Positions 41,921 to 50,127 of a stretch of 64,000 bases of DNA are shown here, in pieces; the stretch's first letter is position 1; the number at the start of each line of letters is the position of its first letter. The notes beneath the pieces were generated by a model that saw nothing but the letters and a program-made list of their open reading frames with translations, was not told where the DNA came from and ran no database searches. The translations under genes were made by a program, and so were the position numbers. Source of the stretch: Longimicrobium sp. (GTDB lineage: Bacteria; Gemmatimonadota; Gemmatimonadetes; Longimicrobiales; Longimicrobiaceae); NCBI RefSeq assembly GCF_035474595.1, contig NZ_DATIND010000005.1:1-64000 (forward strand), read 5' to 3'.

Positions 41921-43390
41921 TCAGCCGACGGCGGCGGGCTGCGTGGCGGCGACCGGCTTCCCCGCGGCGGCCTGCGCGCGGGCGCGGGCCAGCGTGTCGA
42001 GGGTGAAGCGCATCTCCCGCTTCAGGTTGGGCTTCACGCTGCAGCAGGTGCGCTTGTTGTCGGTGATGCGGGTGATGGGGCAGGTGGCGCCCTGGCAGCC
42101 GGGGAGCACGTAGCAGCTCCTGCACAGCTCGTCGGTCTCGAAGTGCGGGGCCACCCACTGCATGAAGTTGATGTCGTTCAGCTCCATCTGCCCCTCGGGG
42201 GTGATCCGCCCTACCACGTTCTCGGGCATCTCGTCGAGCGCCACCGTGCACTTCATCAGCTTGCCCGTGGCGCCCACGATGAAGCTGTACGGCCGCGCCG
42301 CGTAGCACACCTGCGACCCCGGCATGCGCAGGTCGTAGATCCCCCCCTCGGGGTTCAGCCCCAGCTCCACCGCCCGGGTGCGCAGCCCCTCGCGCGCCTC
42401 CTTCTTCTGCTCGATCCCGCACACGGCCAGCCGGTCGTCGTTGTCGCCGCCCCAGGCGCCGATCGCGCGGAAGCGCAGCGCGAAGCGCCGGTCGTGGGCG
42501 AAGTCCTCGCTCAGCGCCTCAAGGAACGGCCCCAGCCGCTCGAAGTTCACCTGGTCGAAGTTCACGCGGATGGTGATGTTGAAGTCGGCCCGCCGCGCGC
42601 GCATGGAGCGGAGGTTGTCCAGGATCGTGGCGTAGGTGGGGCTCCCGTCGCGGCCCACGCGCTTGCAGTCGTGGTCCTGCGGCAGCCCGTCGATGGTGAT
42701 CTGGTACTTGGTGCACCCCCACTCCAGCAGCCTGGTCGCCTTCTCCTCGGTCAGCAGGTAGGCGTTGGTGGTCATGGCGTGCGAGCAGTTCAGCCCGTAG
42801 CGCTTCACCTGGTCGTTGAAGAAGGGCGCCAGGTCCTCGATGGCCTCCCAGCCGTACAGCGGCTCGCCGCCGAACCAGCTGATGGTGAGCCCCCGCAGCC
42901 GCGAGGCCAGCGGCTCCACGAAGGCGCGCACCCCCTGCCGCACCTCGGGAAGCATGGTGCCGTTGCGAAACTTCTCGTAGCAGTACACGCAGCGGAAGTT
43001 GCAGTCCTCGCTGGCCAGCAGGATCAGGTGCAGCATGTCGCTGCGCCACTGCTGCCGGCCGTACTGCGTGCGGAAGCGGGCCACCTCGTCCAGCCCCTCG
43101 GGCACCAGGAAGCCGCGCCCCGACAGGTGCGTGGCGTAGGTGTCCAGCGGCTCGGGAAGGGGCCCGGCGGTGAGCGCCGCCAGGGCGCCGTCGCGGTGCT
43201 CGGGCATGAACTCCATCACCGCGCCGGTGAAGGTGTTCCACAGCAGCATCCGCCCGTCTGCGTGCTGGGTGCGCGCGTTGAAGCGCGACGGCACCCAGCG
43301 CGGCTGCGGCCGGTAATGGAGCTGGGCCAGCGGCCCCACCGGCGCCCCGGGCGCGCGGTCCAGGGGCGAAACGCTCATCACCTCGCTCAT
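41921..43390 (-). CDS. Radical SAM/SPASM peptide-modifying enzyme, copy 1
   Basis: A 489-residue rSAM enzyme. Residues 25-115 form a front domain (PRWVPSRFNARTQHADGRML). The SAM-binding cluster is C130-NFR-C134-VY-C137, then SWFGGEPLYG. A SPASM-type region holds C324, C362, C381, C423, C426, C432, C437, C449 and C450, enough for two auxiliary Fe-S clusters. Such enzymes install thioether or carbon-carbon crosslinks in ribosomal peptides. It is last in the operon after the peptide and TPR genes, with a GGAGA SD eight bases before the ATG. It is closely similar throughout to the copy at 46163, with blocks identical around the cluster. Its substrate is presumably the peptide at 45390. Confidence 0.88.
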   Translation of the reverse strand: MSEVMSVSPLDRAPGAPVGPLAQLHYRPQPRWVPSRFNARTQHADGRMLLWNTFTGAVMEFMPEHRDGALAALTAGPLPEPLDTYATHLSGRGFLVPEGLDEVARFRTQYGRQQWRSDMLHLILLASEDCNFRCVYCYEKFRNGTMLPEVRQGVRAFVEPLASRLRGLTISWFGGEPLYGWEAIEDLAPFFNDQVKRYGLNCSHAMTTNAYLLTEEKATRLLEWGCTKYQITIDGLPQDHDCKRVGRDGSPTYATILDNLRSMRARRADFNITIRVNFDQVNFERLGPFLEALSEDFAHDRRFALRFRAIGAWGGDNDDRLAVCGIEQKKEAREGLRTRAVELGLNPEGGIYDLRMPGSQVCYAARPYSFIVGATGKLMKCTVALDEMPENVVGRITPEGQMELNDINFMQWVAPHFETDELCRSCYVLPGCQGATCPITRITDNKRTCCSVKPNLKREMRFTLDTLARARAQAAAGKPVAATQPAAVG

Positions 43391-43416
43391 CGGGCGGTCT
43401 CCAGCGGTTGCGGGGG

Positions 43417-45309
43417 TCACGCGGGCTGCAGCGCCGCTCCGGCGCGGCGGGCCACGGCTTCCTGCGCCAGGGCGCGGTTGCGGCGGAGCGCGGCGTTGTC
43501 GGGCGCCAGCTCCACGGCGCGGTCCAGGTCCTCCATGGCCTCGTGCAGGCGCCCGGCCTCGAAGCGCACCGCGGCGCGGTTGGCCCGCAGCAGCGCGTTG
43601 GCCGGGTCGGCGGCCACGGCGGCGTCGTACGCCCGCAGCGCCTCGTCGCGCTCTCCGCGCGCGTGGCGGGCGCGGGCCAGCCCGGCCCAGGGCTCGGGGC
43701 GGGCGGGGTCCAGGTCCACGGCACGCTCCCAGGCGGCCTCGGCCTCGGCGCCGCGCCCCTGCCGCGCCAGCGCCTGCCCCAGGTTGAACCACACCTCGGG
43801 GTAGGGCGGCGACAGCTCGATGGCGCGGCGGAAATCCTGCTCGGCCTCGGCGGCGCGCCCCTGCTTCAGGTACAGGTTGCCGCGGTCGTTGTAGTACTCG
43901 CTGTAGTCGGGGTCCATCTCCATGGCCATCTCGTAGTGGCGGATGGCCTCGTCGACGGCGCCCGCCTGCGCGTACACCTGGCCGGCGTTGTACAGCAGCA
44001 CCGAGCGGTGCAGGCGGTGCCGACCGGGGGGAAGGCTGCGGTCCAGCCGCTCGGAGTTGCCGTGCGACAGCTCGATGGCCTCGCCGGCGTTCCCCTGGCG
44101 GAAGCGCAGGTACGCCAGCCCGTTCAGCAGGAACGCGGTCAGAAAGGCGCGCTCCTCCGGCTTCATCTCCGCGCGCTCCAGCTCGCGCATGGCCTCGTCC
44201 AGGTAGCGCTCGGCGGCCGCCGGGTCGCGTTTGGGGAGATGGCGGCCGTGCAGCATGGCCATCTGGTACAGCACGCGGACGCGGTCGGCCGGGTCGGTGA
44301 GCCGGTCCAGCCCCTCGGTCTGCAGGATCTCGCGCGACACCTCGGGCTGGCCGGCGGTCAGGTGGATCACCTGGAGCTTGTCGACCAGGGCGGTGCGGGT
44401 GAAGAAGAAGCCGGGGCGGTCGAAGAGGGCCAGGTTGGCGCGGACCACGGCCGCGTGCCGCAGGGCGTCGGCGTAGAAGCCCATCTGCGTGAGCAGCCCC
44501 ATCACCACGGCGTGCCAGTCGGCGGCGCGGTCGGGGCGCCCCGCGGCGTTCCACAGCCGGATCACCTCGTGCCCGTGGGCGCGGATGTACACCGTGTCCT
44601 CGCGCACCCAGGCGTCCATCTCCTCGGCCAGGCGCGCGGCCTCGGCGGGGTCCGGCTGCGCCTCGGGCGACGGCTCCAGCTCTATCCGCACCCGGGTTAC
44701 GCGGGCGTGCGGCGCGAGCTCGGCCTCCACCGCGTCGCCGTGGCCGGGGTCGACGGCGGCGACCAGGACCAGCCCCAGCGCGTGGCCGCGCCGGCGGAGC
44801 AGGTGCTGGAAGAAGTGGCCGGCGATGGCGCCGCGGCGGTCGAACGCCTCGCACGCCAGCGCCCAGCGCCCGGCGCCCGACTCGGCGTGCCACCCGGCCA
44901 GCAGGTCGATCACCCCGTGGCCGATGCGGTACGCGCGGTCGGCGGCGTAGTTGCGCACGGCCTCCTCGGCCACCGAGCTCTCGGTCAGCGGTACGTAACG
45001 GGGGCGGATGCGGCGCAGCAGCAGGGGAAGGACCTGCGTGATCTCCTGGTCGTGCCGCCGGAACAGCGCGGGAGCCTCGGGCTCGAGCCGCGGGAGGAGC
45101 GCCTGGAGCCAGGTGTCCACCCCCGCCCACAGGCCGCCCCGGCTGGTGTCGCAGGGAAGGAGCCAGGCGTTCCAGCCCTCCTGTCCGGCGCAGGCGCGCA
45201 CCCACGCCTCCAGGCGCTCGCGGCGCTCCGTGCCGGCCTCGGCCTCGAGCACCACCACGTGCGCGCCCGGGGCGAAGGGGGGAAGGGGAAGTGCGTGGCT
45301 CGGCCGCAT
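43417..45309 (-). CDS. STAND-like/TPR partner protein, copy 1
   Basis: A 630-residue protein. The first 250 residues have the strand-helix rhythm of a STAND/LuxR-type NTPase: HVVVLEAEAGTERRERLEAWV where Walker A should be, and WALACEAFDRRGAIAGHFFQHLL like the Walker B/sensor helix. The P-loop Gly-Lys-Ser/Thr is missing, so nucleotide binding is doubtful. TPR repeats follow from about residue 260, strongest at 445-610 (RSVLLYNAGQVYAQAGAVDEAIRHYEMAM, then PEVWFNLGQALARQGRGAEAEAAW). It lies between the peptide and rSAM genes, 26 nt from the rSAM start. It probably presents the peptide to the enzyme, as TPR proteins do in FxSxx-COOH systems; that is inference. Confidence 0.82.
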   Translation of the reverse strand: MRPSHALPLPPFAPGAHVVVLEAEAGTERRERLEAWVRACAGQEGWNAWLLPCDTSRGGLWAGVDTWLQALLPRLEPEAPALFRRHDQEITQVLPLLLRRIRPRYVPLTESSVAEEAVRNYAADRAYRIGHGVIDLLAGWHAESGAGRWALACEAFDRRGAIAGHFFQHLLRRRGHALGLVLVAAVDPGHGDAVEAELAPHARVTRVRIELEPSPEAQPDPAEAARLAEEMDAWVREDTVYIRAHGHEVIRLWNAAGRPDRAADWHAVVMGLLTQMGFYADALRHAAVVRANLALFDRPGFFFTRTALVDKLQVIHLTAGQPEVSREILQTEGLDRLTDPADRVRVLYQMAMLHGRHLPKRDPAAAERYLDEAMRELERAEMKPEERAFLTAFLLNGLAYLRFRQGNAGEAIELSHGNSERLDRSLPPGRHRLHRSVLLYNAGQVYAQAGAVDEAIRHYEMAMEMDPDYSEYYNDRGNLYLKQGRAAEAEQDFRRAIELSPPYPEVWFNLGQALARQGRGAEAEAAWERAVDLDPARPEPWAGLARARHARGERDEALRAYDAAVAADPANALLRANRAAVRFEAGRLHEAMEDLDRAVELAPDNAALRRNRALAQEAVARRAGAALQPA

Positions 45310-45389
45310 GGGTTCTCCGGGGATGGGGGAACGGCGTCGCTGTCCGGGGGTGCGGCAGGGCCTTTGGGGCCCTGCCGCAGCTCGCTGCG

Positions 45390-45554
45390 TCAGGAGGCGC
45401 AGAAGCAGTTCTGGTTCGACGTCCCCGGATCGCATCCCGGGATGTAGAACGAAGCGCTGGTCGCCACACCGCCGGGGCCGTACGGATCGAAGGTCTCGAG
45501 ACCCTCGAAGCCGGTGGGCTGGGGCGAGGCGAACGGGTTGTGGGGATCGAGCAT
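45390..45554 (-). CDS. Candidate RiPP precursor peptide, copy 1
   Basis: A 54-residue peptide. The leader-like half MLDPHNPFASPQPTGF then GLETFDPYG is shared with the copy at 49647. The C-terminal part contains FYIPGCDPG and NQNCFCAS, with Cys41, Cys50 and Cys52. The pattern DPxG, TxNxNCxC and three cysteines is kept between copies while other tail residues differ, as expected for a recognised leader and a modified core. An AAAGGA SD sits inside a leader hairpin. It is the first gene of the operon, about 80 nt before the TPR gene. The nature of the modification is unknown. Confidence 0.78.
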   Translation of the reverse strand: MLDPHNPFASPQPTGFEGLETFDPYGPGGVATSASFYIPGCDPGTSNQNCFCAS

Positions 45555-45564
45555 GGTGCACCGT

Positions 45565-45633
45565 CCTTTCCTGACGAAAGGTGAGGGGTTTACCTGCACG
45601 CGAATGTCTACACGGGACGGGTCATTACGTCAA
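45565..45633 (-). promoter_or_regulatory. Promoter and 5' leader hairpin of cassette copy 1
   Basis: On the minus strand TTGACG (45633-45628), 17 nt, TAGACA (45610-45605). The leader then contains CCTTTC-GTCAG-GAAAGG (45581-45565), whose 3' arm overlaps the only plausible SD (AAAGGA) of the peptide gene. Both elements are identical in copy 2 at 49816-49884. Confidence 0.7.
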
Positions 45634-45867
45634 GCATTTCTTATGTGACAAGGCTTGAAAAGAACTCCATCAAAGAAAGGTCCGGTGATATAACCTCACA
45701 GGAGAGCTAGTTTTACACTCCGTGTTCTGCTGACTGCAGTTCATCTGATGTCTTGAAAAGAAAACAGCCCCAACAGAGAGAAGCGGAGGTACATCCTGCC
45801 ACCATCCGCTACAGGCCTTTTCTTACTACGGAGATCTTGGTTTCCGGGTGCGGAACGTGCGGCGTCT

Positions 45868-45950
45868 CAGCTGATTTTTCTCCGCGGATCGCTCATCTCT
45901 CAAACCGCCTCCAGCAGCAGCTCGTGGTCCTCTCGGGCGATGGCGTCGAT
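45868..45950 (-). pseudogene. Remnant of the 3' end of the gene at 50128
   Basis: Minus-strand translation gives IDAIAREDHELLLEAV and then a stop. This matches the C-terminal IDAIAHDDHELLLEAL of the intact gene at 50128-50364, after which the remnant is frame-broken. Flanking sequence on its left also aligns with the region left of 50128. It marks the right end of the duplicated 4.2-kb unit. The rest of 45634-46002 is AT-rich, partly alignable with 49885-50110, and holds no gene. Confidence 0.75.
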
Positions 45951-46002
45951 CCCTCTTGTTCGTCCCCTCCGCCGCGCATCCTATCCTCCCGAACTGCTTG
46001 AT

Positions 46003-46138
46003 CATACGGAGGGAAACGGAGGGAACGGAGGAGCTCTCCGCTTCCTCCGTTCCCTCCGTGCGATCTCCGTCTTCAGCGGAGATGGGGGATGGAGATGAAG
46101 AAGCGGAGACGCAGGGGGATCCATCCCCGCATCTCCGC
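46003..46138 (-). terminator. Double terminator of rSAM cassette copy 2
   Basis: GCGGAGA (46103-46109) pairs with TCTCCGC (46132-46138), with an inner GGGGAT/ATCCCC. A long GGAGG/CCTCC inverted repeat follows at 46003-46072. The arrangement is the same as 41763-41896. Confidence 0.7.
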
Positions 46139-46162
46139 TTCCGAATCTCCCGCCCGATCGCG

Positions 46163-47629
46163 TCAGCCGACGGCGGTGGGCTCCGGGCGGAGCGCCGCGA
46201 TCCCCGACGCGCGCGCGCGGGCCGCCGCGTCGAGGGTGAAGCGCATCTCGCTCTTCAGGTTGGGCTTCACCCCGCAGCAGGTGCGCTTGCCCTCGGTGAT
46301 GCGGGTGATGGGGCACGCCGCGCCCTGGCACCCGGGGAGCACGTAGCAGTGCTTGCACAGCTCGTCGTTCTCGAAGTGCGGTGCCGTCCACTGCGTCATG
46401 TTCAGGTCGTTCAGCTCCATCACCCCTTCGGGCGTGATGCGGCCGACCACGTTCTCGGGCATCTCGTCGAGGGCCACCGTGCACTTCATCAGCTTGCCCG
46501 TGGCGCCCACGATGAAGCTGTAGGGCCGGGCCGCGTAGCACACCTGCGCCCCCGGCGTGCGCACCTCGTCGATCCCGCCCTCGGTGCCCAGCCCCAGCCC
46601 CAGGGCCTTGTCGCGCAGCTCGTCGCGCACGTGCCGGCGCTCGTCCATCCCGCACACCGCCAGCCGGTCGTCGTTGTCGCCCCCCCACTGCCCGATGGCG
46701 CGGTAGCGCACCCGGAAGCGGCGGTCGTGGGCGAAGTCCTCGCTCAGCGCCTCCAGGAAGGGCCCCAGGCGCACGAAGTTCTCCTGGTCGTAGTTCACCC
46801 GCACCGTCACCTCGAACTCGGTGCGGCGCTCGCGCAGCGCGCGCAGGTTGTCGAGAATGGTGGCGTAGGTCGGAGACCCGTCGCGCCCCACGCGCTTGCA
46901 GTCGTGGTCCTGCGGCAGCCCGTCCAGCGTGATCTGGAAGCGGTTGCACCCCCAGTCCAGGAGCTTCGTGGCCTTCTCCTCGTTCAGCAGGTAGCCGTTG
47001 GTGGTCATCCCGTGCTGGAAGCGCAGCCCGTGGTCCCGCACCGCCCGGTCGAACACGGGCGCCAGCTCCTCGATGGCCTCCCACCCGTACAGCGGCTCGC
47101 CGCCGAACCAGCTGATGGTGAGGTAGCCCAGCTTGGGCGCGCGCTGCTCCACCAGCGTGCGCACCCCCTGCCGCACCTCGGGAAGCATGGTGCCGTTCCT
47201 GAACTTCTCGTAGCAGTACACGCAGCGGAAGTTGCAGTCCTCGCTGGCCAGCAGGATCAGGTGCAGCGTGTCGGTGCGCCACTGCTGCCGCCCGAACTGG
47301 GTGCGGAAGCGCGCCAGCTCGTCTACTCCCTCGGGCACCAGGAAGCCGCGCCCGGCCAGGTGCGTGCCGAAGGGGTCGAAGGGCTCGCTCACCGGGCCGG
47401 CGGTGAGCACCGCCAGCGCCGCGTCGCGATGCTCGGGAAGGAACTCCATCATCGCGCCGGTGAAGGTGTTCCACAGCAGCATCCGCCCGTCGGCACCCAC
47501 GGTGCGCGCGTTGAAGCGCGACGGCACCCAGCGCCGCGCCGGCGTGTAGCGCAGCTGCGTGAGCGGCCCCTGCGGCGCCGCGGGGGCGCGGTCCAGCGGC
47601 GAAATCGCCATCACCTCGCTCGTGCTCAT
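46163..47629 (-). CDS. Radical SAM/SPASM peptide-modifying enzyme, copy 2
   Basis: A 488-residue homologue of the enzyme at 41921. The rSAM cluster is C132-NFR-C136-VY-C139. The SPASM cysteines are in the same places (VCYAARPYSFIVGATGKLMKC, CKHCYVLPGCQGAACPI, RTCC). Divergence is concentrated at the N-terminal 30 residues, in the partial TIM-barrel region around residues 150-230 (for example QRAPKLGYL for LASRLRGL), around residues 330-360 (the RRHVRDELRDKALGLGLG stretch), and in the C-terminal tail. The ATG at 47629 follows GGAAGGAA. It lies downstream of peptide copy 2 and TPR copy 2. Confidence 0.88.
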   Translation of the reverse strand: MSTSEVMAISPLDRAPAAPQGPLTQLRYTPARRWVPSRFNARTVGADGRMLLWNTFTGAMMEFLPEHRDAALAVLTAGPVSEPFDPFGTHLAGRGFLVPEGVDELARFRTQFGRQQWRTDTLHLILLASEDCNFRCVYCYEKFRNGTMLPEVRQGVRTLVEQRAPKLGYLTISWFGGEPLYGWEAIEELAPVFDRAVRDHGLRFQHGMTTNGYLLNEEKATKLLDWGCNRFQITLDGLPQDHDCKRVGRDGSPTYATILDNLRALRERRTEFEVTVRVNYDQENFVRLGPFLEALSEDFAHDRRFRVRYRAIGQWGGDNDDRLAVCGMDERRHVRDELRDKALGLGLGTEGGIDEVRTPGAQVCYAARPYSFIVGATGKLMKCTVALDEMPENVVGRITPEGVMELNDLNMTQWTAPHFENDELCKHCYVLPGCQGAACPITRITEGKRTCCGVKPNLKSEMRFTLDAAARARASGIAALRPEPTAVG

Positions 47630-47658
47630 GACACGTTCCTTCCGGCGGGTTGCGGGGG

Positions 47659-49551
47659 TCACGCGGGCTGCAGCGCCGCTCCGGCGCGGCGGGCCAGGGT
47701 CTCCTGCACGAGCACGTGGTTGCGCCGGAGCGCGTCGTTGCCGGGGTCCAGCTCCACGGCGCGCTCCAGGTCGGCGGCGGCCTCGTCCAGGCGCCCCAGC
47801 TCGAAGCGCACGGCGGCGCGGTTGGCCAGCATCAGCGCGTTCCCGGGGTCGGCGGCCACGGCGGCGTCGTACGCCCGCAGCGCCTCGTCGCGCTGGCCGC
47901 GGGCGTGGCGCGCGCGCCCCAGCTTCACCCACGCCTCGGCGCGCTCGGGGTCCAGGTCCACGGTGCGCTCCCAGGCGGCCTCGGCCTCGGCGGGGCGCCC
48001 CAGCCGCGCCAGCGCCTGCCCCAGGTTGAACCACACCTCGGGGTACGGGGGCGAAAGCTCGATGGCGCGCCGGTAGTCGGGCTCGGCCTCGGCCGGGCGG
48101 CCCAGCTGGAGGAGAAGGTTGCCGCGGTCGTTGTAGTACTCGCTGTAGTCGGGGTCCATCTCCATGGCCTCGCTGTAGTAGCGGATGGCCTCCTCGGGCT
48201 GGCCGGCGCGGGCGTACACCTGGCCGGCGTTGTACAGCAGCACCGAGCGGTGCAGCCGGTGGCGCCCCTCGGGAACGTTCTCTTCCAGGCGGTGGAAGTT
48301 GTCGTGCGTAAGGCCGATGGCCTCGACCGCCTCGCCCTGGCGGAAGCGCACGTACGCCAGCCCGTTCAGCAGGAAGCCGGTGAGGAAGGCGCGGTCGGCG
48401 GGGTCCATGTCGGCCCGCTCCAGCTCGGCCATGGCCTGGTCCAGGTAGGCTTCCGCGGCGGCGTTGTCGCGCCGGGGGAGGTGGCGCGCGTGCAGCATGG
48501 CGGCCTGGTACAGCGCCCGCGCGCGCGACGCGGGCTCGGTCAGCCGGCCCAGCCCCTCGGTCTGCAGGATCTCCAGCGCCGCCTCGGGCTGCCCCATGGT
48601 CACGTGGATCACCAGGAGCTTGTTCACCAGCGCCGAGCGGGGATAGAAGAAGCCCTCGCGGTCGAACAGGTGCAGGTTGGGCAGCACCACGCGCGCGTGC
48701 CGCAGCGCGTCGGCGTAGAAGCCCATCTGCGTGAGCAGCCCCATCAGCAGCGCGTGCCAGTCGCCGGCGCGGTCGGGGCGGCCGGCGGCGTTCCACAGGC
48801 GGATCACCTCGTGGCCGTGCGCCCGGATGTCGAGCGTGTCCCGCGAGACCCATCCCTCCATCTCCGCGGCCCGGCGCGCGGCCTCGCCCGGGTCGATGCC
48901 GTCGTCCGGCCCCGGCTCCAGCTCCAGGCGCACGCGGGTGACGCGGGCGAAGGGCGCGAGCTCGGCGGCCACGGCGTCGCCCTGGCCGGGCTCCACGGCG
49001 GCCAGCAGCACCAGCCCCAGCGCGTCGCCGCGGCGGCGCACCAGGTTGCGGAAGAAGTCGCCCACCATGGCCCCGCGGCGGTCGAACGCGTCGCAGGCCA
49101 GCGCCCAGCGCCCGCCGCCCGACCGGCCGTGCCACGCCTCCAGCAGGTCGATCATCCCGTGGCCGATGCGGTAGGCGCGGTCGGCCGCGTAGTTCCGCAC
49201 CGCCTCGTCGCGGGTGGAGGTGTCGGTGAGCGTCACGTAGCGGGGGCACAGCCGCCGGCGCAGGTCGGGCACGATCTGCGTGAGCTCGTTGTCGTGCCGC
49301 CGCACCAGCTCCGGGGCATCGGCCTCCAGCGCGGGAAGGAGCGCCTCGGTCCAGGTGCCGAGCCCCGCCCACAGCCCGCCCCGGTCCACGTCGCAGGGGA
49401 GAAGCCACGCCGACCACCCGTCCCGCGCCACCACGGCGCGCACCCAGGCGTCCAGCCGTTCGCGGCGGGCGGCGCCGCCGGCACCCTCCAGCACCACGAC
49501 CTGCGCGCCGGGGGCGAAGGGAGGAAGGGGAAGAGATCCGCTGGGCTGCAT
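47659..49551 (-). CDS. STAND-like/TPR partner protein, copy 2
   Basis: Exactly 630 residues like copy 1, with the same architecture: a degenerate NTPase-like front (QVVVLEGAGGAARRERLDAWV in place of a P-loop; WALACDAFDRRGAMVGDFFRNL), then TPR repeats, ending in the same ARRAGAALQPA. The most variable parts are the N-terminal 40 residues and scattered helix surfaces; the block MEMDPDYSEYYNDRGNL is identical. It is 95 nt from the peptide gene and 29 nt from rSAM copy 2. Confidence 0.82.
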   Translation of the reverse strand: MQPSGSLPLPPFAPGAQVVVLEGAGGAARRERLDAWVRAVVARDGWSAWLLPCDVDRGGLWAGLGTWTEALLPALEADAPELVRRHDNELTQIVPDLRRRLCPRYVTLTDTSTRDEAVRNYAADRAYRIGHGMIDLLEAWHGRSGGGRWALACDAFDRRGAMVGDFFRNLVRRRGDALGLVLLAAVEPGQGDAVAAELAPFARVTRVRLELEPGPDDGIDPGEAARRAAEMEGWVSRDTLDIRAHGHEVIRLWNAAGRPDRAGDWHALLMGLLTQMGFYADALRHARVVLPNLHLFDREGFFYPRSALVNKLLVIHVTMGQPEAALEILQTEGLGRLTEPASRARALYQAAMLHARHLPRRDNAAAEAYLDQAMAELERADMDPADRAFLTGFLLNGLAYVRFRQGEAVEAIGLTHDNFHRLEENVPEGRHRLHRSVLLYNAGQVYARAGQPEEAIRYYSEAMEMDPDYSEYYNDRGNLLLQLGRPAEAEPDYRRAIELSPPYPEVWFNLGQALARLGRPAEAEAAWERTVDLDPERAEAWVKLGRARHARGQRDEALRAYDAAVAADPGNALMLANRAAVRFELGRLDEAAADLERAVELDPGNDALRRNHVLVQETLARRAGAALQPA

Positions 49552-49646
49552 GGGAGCTTCCGGGTGAAGGGTGGCCCGCCGCACGATCCTCTTGCGCCGC
49601 GGCAGGGCGAGGTACGCCCTGCCGCGGTTCCTGCCTCGGCCGTGGC

Positions 49647-49805
49647 TCAGTAGGGGATGCAGCCGCAGTTGAGGTTCGTGGTCGGGCCGCACGGATCGCC
49701 GCCGTAGAAGGCGTTGTCCGTCGAGATCGTCCCGTCGTACGGGTCGAAGGTCTCGAGGCCGCCGAAGCTGGTCGGCGAGGCGAACGGGTTGCGCGGATCG
49801 AGCAT
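49647..49805 (-). CDS. Candidate RiPP precursor peptide, copy 2
   Basis: A 52-residue peptide, MLDPRNPFASPTSF then GLETFDPYDG, followed by a core region with NAFYGGDPCG and TNLNCGCIPY. Its three cysteines (39, 47, 49) are one residue closer together than in copy 1. The shared elements with copy 1 are the leader, FYxG, DP, TxNxNCxC. The first gene of its operon, under a promoter and hairpin identical in layout to copy 1. Confidence 0.78.
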   Translation of the reverse strand: MLDPRNPFASPTSFGGLETFDPYDGTISTDNAFYGGDPCGPTTNLNCGCIPY

Positions 49806-49815
49806 GGTGCACCGT

Positions 49816-49884
49816 CCTTTCCTGACGAAAGGTGAAGGGTTTACCTGCACGCGAATGTCTACACACGGCGAGACATCACGTCAA
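49816..49884 (-). promoter_or_regulatory. Promoter and 5' leader hairpin of cassette copy 2
   Basis: TTGACG (49884-49879), 17 nt, TAGACA (49861-49856) on the minus strand; leader hairpin CCTTTC-GTCAG-GAAAGG at 49832-49816, overlapping the SD. Conservation with copy 1 continues through the start codon. The 240 nt to the right are AT-rich and hold no gene beyond the terminator at 50043. Confidence 0.7.
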
Positions 49885-50042
49885 GCAACTCTTATGTGCC
49901 AAGGCTTAAAAGGATCGTGAACAGGTTCGACCGTGATCAGGTAAGCTGTTGTCCGCCATCATTTGAAAGATTCTATCGCAAATGAGTATTTGAACAAATG
50001 CGTTTTTCTGTCGCCAAAAGGAAACATACTCGACATAAAGAG

Positions 50043-50070
50043 GCGGATGATACATTCTGCCACCATCCGC
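50043..50070 (-). terminator. Terminator of the gene at 50128
   Basis: GCGGATG / CATCCGC stem (50043-50049 with 50064-50070) with a 14-nt loop, followed on the minus strand by CTCTTTATG. The matching sequence in the duplicate (45783-45809) carries one stem mismatch. Confidence 0.6.
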
Positions 50071-50127
50071 AATGGGCCTATTTATTGTTGCGAAAAACCG
50101 ATTCTCGGGCGCGGAAGATGCGGCGTC

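Noticed and set aside
43408-45447. Long plus-strand open frame of about 680 codons opposite the TPR gene
   Set aside because: Translation is His/Gln/Gly/Arg/Leu-rich low complexity with no domain; it is the antisense shadow of a clear TPR protein. The same applies to 47650-49653, 5469-7127, 6668-8593 and 19008-20456 on the plus strand.
45868-45950. An independent small gene in the gap between the cassettes
   Set aside because: It aligns with the 3' end of the gene at 50128 and contains an early stop and frame break, so it is a duplication remnant.
41921-49805. Classification as an FxSxx-COOH system
   Set aside because: Layout with a TPR partner is similar, but the peptides end FCAS and CIPY rather than FxSxx at the C-terminus.
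41921-49805. Lasso peptide or class I-IV lanthipeptide locus
   Set aside because: No asparagine-synthetase-like cyclase, B1/B2 protease, LanB/LanC/LanM/LanKC or transporter gene is present near the peptides.
49885-50110. Mobile element insertion explaining the AT-rich gaps of the cassette
   Set aside because: No transposase, terminal inverted repeat or target-site duplication is visible, and the AT-rich DNA is part of the duplicated unit itself.
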